Shown here: one piece after another, positions 10,560 to 20,249 of the stretch
Layout of the letters: every line of letters begins with the position of its first letter
Position numbering within the stretch: position 1 is the first letter of the stretch
Source of the DNA: Symsagittifera roscoffensis
Taxonomy: Eukaryota; Xenacoelomorpha; Acoela; Convolutidae
DNA: 64,000 nucleotides
Assembly (NCBI RefSeq): GCF_963678635.1
Contig: NC_087067.1
Location: 12,323,716 to 12,387,715, forward strand
Direction of reading: 5' to 3'
Program-made: the position numbers and the translations under genes
Notes under the pieces: model-generated
Seen by the model: the letters and a program-made list of their open reading frames with translations, nothing else
Told to the model about the DNA's origin: nothing
Databases searched by the model: none

Positions 10560-13500
10560 ATCTCAAAGAAGAAATTCGGAAATCTTGCAATGAGCGAAAG
10601 GAAGAGTTGAGACTGTATCGAAGAGAAGAAAGCGATTCTCCTGGAAATGTTAGAGTGCAAATTTGTTAGTTATAACAGTCAGTATCTCATTTTTTTTCGA
10701 TTTTATTGTATAATTGTTCAAAAACAGCGTTTTTTTATTGAACAGGCATTCTCTGAATCGGGCCTGAAGTAGTTTTCTTTGCGCGAAACTTGTAATTGCT
10801 TTTGCCGAAATTTTTTGATTCAGATCTAAACATGACAACAACTTTTAATACTAGATACTGAAAGTTCTCGGGTGTTTTTTTCTTGCGAGAACTTCGTAAA
10901 ATGAATCTTTTAAAGCGAGAACTAGACAAGAATGTATTCTATTTGAAAACAATCAATTCAACCTTGTCCAGTATTAAGTAGACAAGTATTATATTGGGTA
11001 GGGAAAGTATTTGAGTGTTTTTTGGGGGCTTCACAAAAATAAACCTTTTTTTTTTAAAAAAAAACGGGAACTAGACAAGAAAATATTATACTTAACAAGC
11101 AATCTTTTCACCCTTGTCCAGTATGGAGTAGAGTTCTAGCTTCAGGGCTACCAATTCCTCAAAAATTATCCCTCCCATCTCGTCTTTCATTTTCAAATCA
11201 ATTTTTTTGTTTTTCTCCCTATACAGCGGAGGGGTAGTTGGAACAGTCGAGGTCTAGTTGAAAAAATTTGAAGTCTTCGTATAAGTCTTCTGTTTATATG
11301 AAGCTATCGGTAACGCTGTACAATAATTCTAATTCAAGTTTTGCTTTCATTTTTGTGTAATGAAGCTCAAACAGATACTTTTTTTTGCGAGGTCCAAAAT
11401 TACAGCCCCTACCAAGATTGGCTTTGTCCACTTGACGCTCGAAACCTCTAATGATATCGTGGCAACTTGATCATCGATTATTTGGAACAATTTCATATTG
11501 CTCGTAGATGTTTTTCCTAGAAGCTCCATTTCGGTTGTTACAATTTCAACATCCTTCCTATTCAGCATAGACTCCATAGTTTTTCCGATAGCAGAGTTAA
11601 CTTGATTTTCCTGGAAGTCACGCTGTAACTTGTTTACTGCGTTTCTTCTGAGTTTGGTATTGAGCTGAACAAAAAGAGCCAACCATTTTGCTTGTTTAAA
11701 TTGTAGAACTCAAGGAATTTGTTTGACTTCTATGCCAAGTTGAACATATAGAATGAGGATGAAGTGGTGGAGAACAAACTTGTGCTTCGGGTTATCGGTC
11801 TGCATCGGCTTTGGTACTTTGGGAAGAGTCTTAACATTCAGTCGGGCAAGCATTTCGGTTTGATCCGAGCTGAGCATATCCATTGTAACTACTTCCTTTG
11901 TAGGCGCGACGGGGAAAACTTGAAACTATTCATGCAAATCTTCAAGTATTTCGAGATCGCATTCCATAACGTATCCCAATTGAGAAACCGGGCTAGTCAT
12001 CAGTATTTATGGCAAAAATTTTTCAACTAGGGCAAAATCTTTTAGTGGTAGTGGATAATTCTCCATGACCTGCAAATATGAAAACACTTTCTACATGTTT
12101 CGTTTTGTTAGCGGAATGGCTGTTTTCGCCCAAACATTACCATTTTACAGAGGTCTTTGATGAGGACTTAGTGGTTGTTATCGTCACTGTTTACCAACAA
12201 CAGAAGGTCTACCGCAAAGTTACAGTCGTATGTTTTAGACACGTGAACGTGTGCTAGCTCCTTGTCCTCATATCTAAACCAATGAGTTACGTTATCCAAA
12301 ACCTAACTATTATACTGGATTCTACTTAATCTCGTATACAACATTGTGGACAACGTGTATGAGTTTTTTTAATTAAAAGATTTTTTTTAAAATTATCTTA
12401 CGGAAAACGTTGGTATCTACATGGTTGAGCCGCTCAAATCGCTCAATATCAAACAAGCTCACAGGCATCTGGTAGTCACCGTTGATTTCCGCCAGATTCA
12501 GTTCTGCTTTTCATTCGTATGTGCTGATCTGTGCCTTTCTCCGCCATCTTAATTCCGGCACGTATAATGGCAACTTTTCGGATTGCGCGTGATATGCTGC
12601 GTAGTAGAAAAACAGGAAACAGTTATGATCTGATGTGTTGTGGACATTAACCACATTTCTCTGTTGCTTCATCGAATTCGGCGGCAACCGGATATACGAG
12701 ACTGCTCTGATTGGGGAAAGTTTTACCAAACAAATGTTCACTCTGCTGATTTCACCTATCACCCATCCATTCCGGGAGAACCAAACATTGTAATTGTGGT
12801 AACCATTTGGTCAACCAATTCGCTAATGGTTTCGTCGGTTACCCCTCCGAAGTACAAATTCTACATGGTTGTGTTGACAAATAGTGTAGTCTTATGAGAC
12901 TGGTCGTAATCCTCCACAAACTTCACAAGCCGAATTTCGCCTTGTAGCTGATATTTGCAAGGTCCGTTCTGAATATAATCAAAAATCAGCTGTTTAATTG
13001 CTTTCTGCTTATTCTCTTTTAGGCTAAGTATGTCTACTTCGCCTTTTTCGATAACAAGTTCAAACTTTTTCAGCTTTCCGCCAAAAGCACTCTGTTGAAG
13101 TGTAGCAGAGATCCCGCCTTAGATATTATTGCTGACTTTAGGCTCGGACCCTGGCAGCCCATACTCCTGTTGCATATGCGTTTGGTAAGCATGGTAGGAA
13201 AGGAAAATAGTGTTACAGAACACACAATGCTTTTCTATTTCGATTAAATATTCCGTGGCAATTTATTCTCGCGCATGCCCCAGTGTTTCGAATGACTATC
13301 GACATTCGCTGCAAATAGTGCGAGGCATTACTTTTGTTGCTCCAATTCCAAGCACTCTAAGCAGATGTTTTCTGTAGTTTCTTTTACACGTTATCTGCAC
13401 ACCGCATTCACCGCAGGTTATTGGTCTGTCTCGTTTTTTCGCTTTTTCCGACATCATGTTCGGTTATCGCCACTCCAGAACGTCCAGGCTCTGTATCAAT

Positions 13501-13640
13501 TTCGCTGGCTTTGCAATCGTTCTCCAGCCTTGCGATCACTATTTGGTTTAGTTTTGCGGTTTTCCTATTAACCAGGGAAATTTCTGTTCGGTCGTCAAAA
13601 ATTTCAATTACGGTCTGGAGATCCTGAACGTCTTCAGTTT
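10560..13640 (-). pseudogene. Polinton/Maverick protein-primed DNA polymerase B, shattered
   Basis: Minus-strand fragments in several frames follow the order of a Polinton-type polymerase. N-terminal side: C2H2-like fingers (ITCGECG..KHL near 13400; HCVFCNTIFLSYHAYQTHM near 13200), then RAVSYIRLPPNS and FLFFYYAAYH (12511-12762), SLFDIERFERLN (about 12440) and VDLLLLVNSDDNNH (about 12200). Polymerase side: LGYVMECDLE (about 11975), LYVQLGIEVKQI, QLNTKLRRNAV and GKTMES (11550-11740), KPILVGAVILDLAKK (about 11400), a catalytic C-motif YSVTDS at 11303-11320 where the first Asp has become Val, KMKDEMGG (about 11180), and a C-terminal FLLFDTVSTLPFAH (about 10600). Most of the exonuclease domain is missing. 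Frameshifts, stops and small duplications (10860-10990 resembles 11050-11130) make it non-functional. No capsid, ATPase, protease or Polinton integrase was identified nearby. The family call is firm; the clade is not. Confidence 0.85.
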
Positions 13641-13699
13641 AAAAATGCTTTAATCGAGCAAACAACAGTGAAAAACAGTTACTAATCTTCTGTGAACAA

Positions 13700-16666
13700 C
13701 AATTACGAACTGTTTGCGGAGCAAAATGAAACCGAAAGCGACTTCCGAAAAATTTTTGTTCCTAAATTATATGTCCGAAGTTTATATTTAATTTAATTAA
13801 ATAAACTTTCAACGATGGTTTCTGCGCTTGTTTATCTGAAATGTGATAAAATCAATCAACCAGTTTAACTACCTCTTTTGAACGTGTTGTATTTATCGGT
13901 TTACCGGCTTTTCACGAGGTTTTAAGTCATTTAAATAACCGATTAATATCCCTCTCCGAATGAAATGAACAAAACTTTTTTAAAAACTCGTAAAAACTTT
14001 ATGGTGTGATTCTCTTGCTCGGAAGTTATTATTATTTTCTGGTTTAATCCTCTAATTTAATTATCGGTACTATAATATATATGTAAACTATTGAAAAAGT
14101 AAGAACGTCAAAACCACCTCTTATTAGCAATAACTCGGCAGTGAATCACTATGCCTAGGCTATGAAGAGGTATTCTAAAGAAGTGCATGGGTTTTCTGGC
14201 AAATCAAAGCTTAAAAAATAATTTAAGAGTTTTAAAAAAAACTCTATTTTTTTAGAGAAGTTTTTTGATAAGATTGTTCTTTGATTCAAGGTAGAGTAGA
14301 CTTAGAGCCACAGTCAGTCGTGAGGGTAATTTACGTTCTCCTTTTGCTTGCCAATCAGAATAGCTATTTTTTCACTGGGGGCTTCCCTTTTGACTAAGGG
14401 ACTTCCCCCAAAAACTTAAAAAACCAAAACTTTTAAAAACAGTTTTATAAAGTCAAATTTTAATTGAAAACAATTGGAATTGGAAATGGTCGTATGACCC
14501 ACCCGTCGCTTTTTTCCGACTCCTTCATGCTCAAAATAAATTTTGAAAAACAAAATTTTTGCATTTTTCAAAAACTGATCTTCCTAGCTTTCAATTGAGT
14601 CAAATCCTATTGCTTGAGTATTGCAGCGTTTATTCTACGATATAACTAGTTGCTGAGTAGTAATTTAGATGATTCAAAAAACTTTTCGTGAAATTTTAGA
14701 CATTTGATTTTTTTTTCTTATCATTGAGTTACAAAGCATTCAAAGTAACTTTACTTCTAAAGAAGAAGACTTAGCGTATCAGTTAACGGGGTCATAATTT
14801 GTCCTCTATGGTTGGTCAATTGACTGAAACAGCTATTTTTTCAATCCGGGCAAAATTGAAGAAATTAAACTAATACAAATATTGATCCTAAAATTCAGAA
14901 ACTTCAAAAAAAAAATTCCATTAAATTTTGTATGATTTAAAAAATTTTTTTTTAGGTTGAAAATGCTCCCTGGCGCCGCGATAAACTATCTAAACTTAAT
15001 CACAGATCATCGAGGGGGTCTAGTCACTTGTTATGTAGTTTGTATCTTAAAAATTAGCTTGAAATATTAATAATTTAAGCGTTTCTAATTTGTTTCGAGC
15101 TTCTTAAAGTAAACATAGGACCCTTAAAGTAAACATTATCGATTAAAGCGCAATCAAGTGTAATAGAACAATTACGAACTGTTTGCGGAGCAAAATGAAA
15201 CCGAAAGCGACTTCCGAAAAATTTTTGTTCCTAAATTATATGTCCGAAGTTTATATTTAATTAAATTAAATAAACTTTCAACGATGGTTTCTGCGCTTGT
15301 TTATCTGAAATGTGATAAAATCAATCAACCAGTTTAACTACCTCTTTTGAACGTGTTGTATTTGTCGGTTTACCGGCTTTTCACGAGGTTTTAAGTCATT
15401 TAAATAACCGATTAATAGCCCTCTCCGAATGAAATGAACAAAACTTGTTTAAAAACTCGTAAAAACTTTATGGTGTGATTCTCTTGCTCGGAAGTTATTA
15501 TTATTTTCCGGTTTAATCCTCTAATTTAATTATCGGTACTATAATATATATGTAAACTATTGAAAAAGTAAGAACGTCAAAACCACCTCTTATTAGCAAT
15601 AACTCGGCAGTGAATCACTATGCCTAGGCTATGAAGAGGCTATGAAGAGGTATGAAGCATGGTATTCTAAAGAAGCCGGTAAGCCGGTTTTCTGGCAAAT
15701 CAAAGCTTAAAAAATAATTTAAGAGTTTTAAAAAAACTCTATTTTTTTAGAGAAGTTTTTTGATAAGATTGTTCTTTGATTCAAGGTAGAGTAGACTTAG
15801 AGCCACAGTCAGTCGTGAGGGTAATTTACGTTCTCCTTTTGCTTGCCAATCAGTATAGCTATTTTTTCACTGGGGGCTTCCCTTTTGACTAAGGGATTTC
15901 CCCAGAAAAACTTAAAAAACCAAAACTTTTAAAAACAGTTTTATAAGTCAAATTTTAATTGAAAACGATTGGAATTGGAAATGGTCGTATAACCCACCCG
16001 TCGCTTTTTTCCGACTCCTTCATGCTCAAAATAAATTTTGAAAAACAAAATTTTTGCATTTTTCAAAAACTGATCTTCCTAGCTTTCAATTGAGTCAAAT
16101 CCTATTGCTTGAGTATTGCAGCGTTTATTCTACGATATAACTAGTTGCTGAGCAGTAATTTAGATGATTCAAAAACCTTTTCGTGAAATTTTAGACATTT
16201 TGATTTTTTTTTTCTTATCATAGAGTTACAAAGCATTCAAAGTAACTTTACTTCTAAAGAAGAAGACTTAGCGTATCAGTTAACGGGGTCATAATTTGTC
16301 CTCTATGGTTGGGCAATTGACTGAAACAGCTATTTTTTCAATCCGGGCAAAATTGAAGAAATTAAACTAATACAAATATTGATCCTAAAATTCAGAAACT
16401 TCAAAAAAAAAAATTCCATTAAATTTTGTATGATTTTAAAAATTTTTTTTAGGTTGAAAATGCTCCCTGGCATCGCGATAAACTATCTAAACTTAATCAC
16501 AGATCATTGAGGGGGTCTAGTCACTTGTTATGTAGTTTGTATCTTAAAAATTAGCTTGAAATATTAATAATTTAAGCGTTTCTAATTTGTTTCGAGCTTC
16601 TTAAAGTAAACATAGGACTCTTAAAGTAAACATTATCGATTAAAGCGCAATCAAGTGTAATAGAAC
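13700..16666. repeat. Direct tandem duplication of a 1.47-1.5 kb non-coding unit
   Basis: Copy 1 (13700-15168) and copy 2 (15169-16666) both run from caattacgaactgtttgcgg to gcaatcaagtgtaatagaa and differ at perhaps 2% of sites. Copy 2 has small local expansions, for example an extra ctatgaagagg near 15640 and an altered gccggtaagccggt near 15675. Neither copy has an open frame of note. The left edge lies about 60 bases upstream of the polymerase fossil. Confidence 0.9.
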
Positions 16667-16732
16667 GTCAGTTAGGTTACAGGCACAAATATATACAAAA
16701 CGAAAAAAATATAGATACCGAAAGTTTTTGAA

Positions 16733-17456
16733 TCAGCTTTCCTTTCCTAATGACTTTTTCTTCTGTTCAACCTTCCTCTTCTTCGGCGCGTAGCAGTTGT
16801 TGAGTAGAGGCGTATTCAAGATGACACCAGGAGCAATAGGGCTGCTGTCCGAAACAATAATCGGACTCGCTGACAGACTAGACACTCTGTTTGTTGGTAC
16901 TGGTATTGTTTGCTCCTTTTTTCGTTTTAACGGTGTAATTTCTTCGATTTCTATCGTCGATGTCACGGTTTCGGTTGCTTTTGTTTCGTCAAGAGTTGAA
17001 AGGGATTTGATATCAAGAAAATGTTATCGCTCGGCGAGATCTCAAAATATGCCTTCTTGATTTTCGTAGAAGGGATGCTCTGACATTCGTAAGAGAACAG
17101 GATCTTTCTCGATGACTGATCCAAGCTAAGCCGATCTGCAACATCTGTTCTTCGAAAGTCGGGAAAGTTTTCGTTAACATCTTTTGGTAACTCGAACGTT
17201 TTCATTCTAATCGAAAGAGTTGCATCATGTCACACATATGGTTTGTCAGCGTCATGTGGTTAATAGTTTCCCACTCGTCTTCGTCTGCTCGTGTAGGACG
17301 AGGCGCTGACAGATCGTTGACTTGGCTGGGTTGAGCAGGCCGATGTTTTCTGGTTTGTTGATTTCTTGCAACTAATTCTGCTGGATAGGTCTGGGTAAAA
17401 GATTGTTCCTTCACAATCACAACTTGAATATGTCTGAATCCGAGTAAACATTTCAA
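16733..17456 (-). CDS. Unidentified overlapping frames, basic C-terminus with nuclear-localisation-like cluster
   Basis: Three consecutive minus-strand frames overlap by a few bases: 17456-17202, 17205-16963 and 16966-16733. The junctions are at gaATGAaa and ccGTGAca. They could be one gene with two frameshifts or short overlapping ORFs. The middle frame starts MKTFELPKDVNENFPDFRRT; the last is Ser/Pro/Ile-rich and ends with CYAPKKRKVEQKKKSLGKES, a good monopartite nuclear localisation signal. I recognise no domain. It lies on the same strand as, and 3 kb upstream of, the Polinton polymerase fossil, so it could be another gene of that element, but nothing in the sequence proves this. A host exon is the alternative. 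Confidence 0.4.
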
Positions 17457-18373
17457 ACTATTTAAAAATTGGAATAAATTGGTAATATAACGAAGTGCAA
17501 TGTCTGAGAATGAGATCGAAAACTATGAATTATTTGCAAGCTTAAGATCATAAAATGTTTTTGTTACTTAGAATAATTGTGCGATATCAACTTTATCCAC
17601 TAACGCGCAAAGTATAGGGGATTGGTGTTTCACCTCGGGCTACAAGGTAATCAGTTTTGTTGCATTATCTTTCATGGCGGCTTACATCAAAGATTGAAAG
17701 TAGCTTGGGTTCCTTCACACACCCCTGGGGCTTATTACGGTATCTGTAACTGAAACTATCATAAAGCAATTTACTTTAAACATTTGAATATTTTATCGTG
17801 CAATTAATGTCACCCTGAGGGGCAAAAAGCAATTGATTTTTATTAGCTCTTCACAGTGTCCACATTTATTATGTAGGATCTAGTGTACGTTAGGCACCAT
17901 TGAGCATAAACACAGGTGGTAATAAAATTTTATTGTTTTGTAATAAAAAGTTCCTTTTTCATTTCTTGAACTTCTTCATTGCAAATTTTTTCTAATTATT
18001 TACTCGTTCTTTTTTTGTATTTTAAGTATGATCATCTCAGTCACAAATATTTGGAGAATTTTTTGTCTTCTCCCAATAACATATTGAAATCTCAATTACG
18101 ATCTATGGTATTACGATTTTTCTTTCGGATCTTATTTTCCGAATCAAAAATTTGTATATAAATCATTTTACTTCATCTTATCCGGAAATTTTACATATAA
18201 GTCACTCTTTTATTGTTTAAGAATTGGTCAGAATGAAAGAGCCTAAGATCAGGTTAAGATATACATTCGCACTCACAGGGCAAACTACCAGGATCATTTT
18301 TCGTATATACCTAATCTAGGAGTTTGGTTCTACACTCTCAATCATGGTTGCCAGATTTTTTTAAATTTCCGAT
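17457..18373. other. Non-coding, nothing recognised
   Basis: AT-rich with no supported frame or repeat. Confidence 0.4.
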
Positions 18374-18565
18374 CTCCCCCTCCTTGAAAGTTTACTGCGC
18401 ACGCTACTGATTGAATTAGTTGAATCATAATCGCAGATAGTTGTTTCCAGTTGAGATATGTAGTCGATATTGTTTGGAAACGAAACCCATACACGCTCGG
18501 GCTGAAACTTATGAAACGACCAAACGGGTCGCGATTTTGTATCCAGCTTTAAAAAGTTTAATCAG
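18374..18565 (-). other. Exon-like open frame of unknown identity
   Basis: On the minus strand a frame of about 60 codons follows a tttttaaag acceptor-like site and includes KFQPERVWVSFPNNIDYIS and a Cys/Asp/Ser-rich tail. Its residue mix looks more protein-like than its surroundings. No start codon and no family recognised; it may be a stray exon or chance. Confidence 0.25.
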
Positions 18566-18802
18566 TTTAATGAATATAGATAAATTTAAAAAAGAATTTA
18601 GGTAGCCTTAGTGATCGGAGTTTTAAATTTCAATCATTTTTTCTACGAGTGGAGATAAGTTTATAGCTTTTATTGATATATGACCCCGCTGAAATGTTTT
18701 TATTTGTGGTTGATGACACTGAAATATTATTAAATTGTTTTTTCCTCCAAAATCGAAAAAAAAATTACTCAGAATTACTGAAAACAAAAATATCTAAGTT
18801 AT

Positions 18803-19016
18803 CTAAACAAGCGAGAAGTAGGCAACTTCGCATGTATTGGATTTAAAGGTTTCATGAAAAATCCATTGGTCACAAGCTATTCTTGTTGAAAACGGACTGT
18901 AGACATCAATGAGGCCATCTGACCAGGTCATATAGGTCGAGCTAAAAGAGCCGGATATATAGATTACAGCAGTCGCAACTCCTCCTTTATAAAAAAAACT
19001 TCGAGAATACAAGGCC
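18803..19016 (-). pseudogene. Orphan exon: C-terminal half of the C-type-lectin-like gene
   Basis: This segment matches exon 3 of lectin copy 2 (55528-55750), including the acceptor context ttacattag/ctacattag. Shared features in order are SRS, AVIYI.(G/D)SFSS, W.DGLID/MDV, a Cys followed by (Q/N)WI, NTC, and YFS(L/F)V just before a TAG. No exon 1 or 2 homologue lies within several kb on either side. Copy 1's exon 1 is 13 kb downstream in the transcription sense, so the two cannot form one gene in this order. I read it as a remnant of a third family member. Confidence 0.7.
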
Positions 19017-19369
19017 CTAATGTAAGGACTGATCTTGTTAGTTCTTGAATTTACTCAATTATAAAAACACTATATTATTGAAATCATTATTGAAAAAGAT
19101 TATTTTAGAAAAAAAAGGTTTTTGGACAATTTTGGAAAAAGCACGCGGTAAAAAACACAGTTTTCGGTCAAAAGGAGACCAATACGGCGTCATTGTTTCA
19201 TTTTTGACTAAAAAAAACAATTACATGCGGCGCACAAAGTGATTTTATAAAAAAAATGTATTAAACGTGTTTCTGCAGAACTCAAAAACATCGATAAAAA
19301 CTAAGCCTCGAGAAAACACAAGAACCACCTTTGTCAAGACATTTTGGGAAACTTGGTTTTGTAATTCAT
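19017..19369. other. Non-coding, nothing recognised
   Basis: Short AT-rich stretch between the orphan exon and the 19.4-kb repeat. The plus-strand frame at 19045-19242 is lysine-rich low complexity and is not supported as a gene. Confidence 0.35.
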
Positions 19370-19800
19370 TGTTTTTTTTTCTGTTTTCTTTTCGATATCC
19401 TACGTTGGGAGGAAACTATGCAATGGAGGCTGTTGGTTTTATCTCATAATTGTAATTACCTCAAAAAAGGCTCAGAGTAATGCAAATGCTAATTCTATTT
19501 TCTTCAAACAAACAATTAAAAGAAAAATAACCATCGCATAAAACTAAGGAAAATTAGACTTAAGGTTCGAAAAAGTTAATTTCGTCGTAAAATAAATCCT
19601 CCGTCTTGATCAACTTGTTTTCAAAAAAGTTTTTCTATTTCAGCTGGAAAATTTTTATCATCACTCTTTTTGGACAACATCATTTTGGGAAATTTTATGC
19701 CATTGAACATTTTTGAGAGTTTGTCAGTTCATGTGGAGAATTTGTTCCCCATACTTAATAGTCTATAAAATGAAAAAACAACAGGAGGAAAAAACCGTTA
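19370..19800. repeat. Uninterrupted relative of the 2565-4140 repeat
   Basis: Aligns to 2565-2766 plus 3926-4140 without the TIR element between them, so it serves as an approximate empty site. Confidence 0.6.
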
Positions 19801-20249
19801 ATAGTTGCTGTCTGCCTGCCGGTTGAATCTCTGTAGGAGGGTAGGTTCCAAAATCATAGTGTCTAAGATGGTTCCAGAAGGAAATCGTTGAAGAAACTAC
19901 ACCAATAAAAAAATAACCTATGACCGTAAAGTTTTGGTAGGCTCACGTAACTACTGTATCGGAGCTAGCTTTTGTCTCAAGAATTCTCGATTTAAAAAGA
20001 TTGATGCGTAGAATGTTGTCTATTTTGACAATCTGGCGTTTCGATTTTTGTCAGTTTTCAGGTTTGCTGGAACTACCCTTTTGGGGCAATCTTCTGCAGG
20101 GTGCTTCTAAAATCGCATACTTTACTATATAAGTAGAGTCTGATTGAGGAAGTGGTCTGTCGTACTCGGACAGTGTAGAGTTGCCTATGATGTAGCGCTC
20201 CCTAACCTTATTCTACAAGGTAAGCCCCCCAGCTATCCATTCCCAATCG

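Noticed and set aside
11764-12030. 88-aa plus-strand ORF
   Set aside because: The opposite strand encodes recognisable polymerase blocks; this is a shadow.
18803-19016. Exon 3 of lectin copy 1
   Set aside because: It lies upstream of copy 1's exon 1 on the minus strand, so it cannot be its downstream exon without rearrangement.
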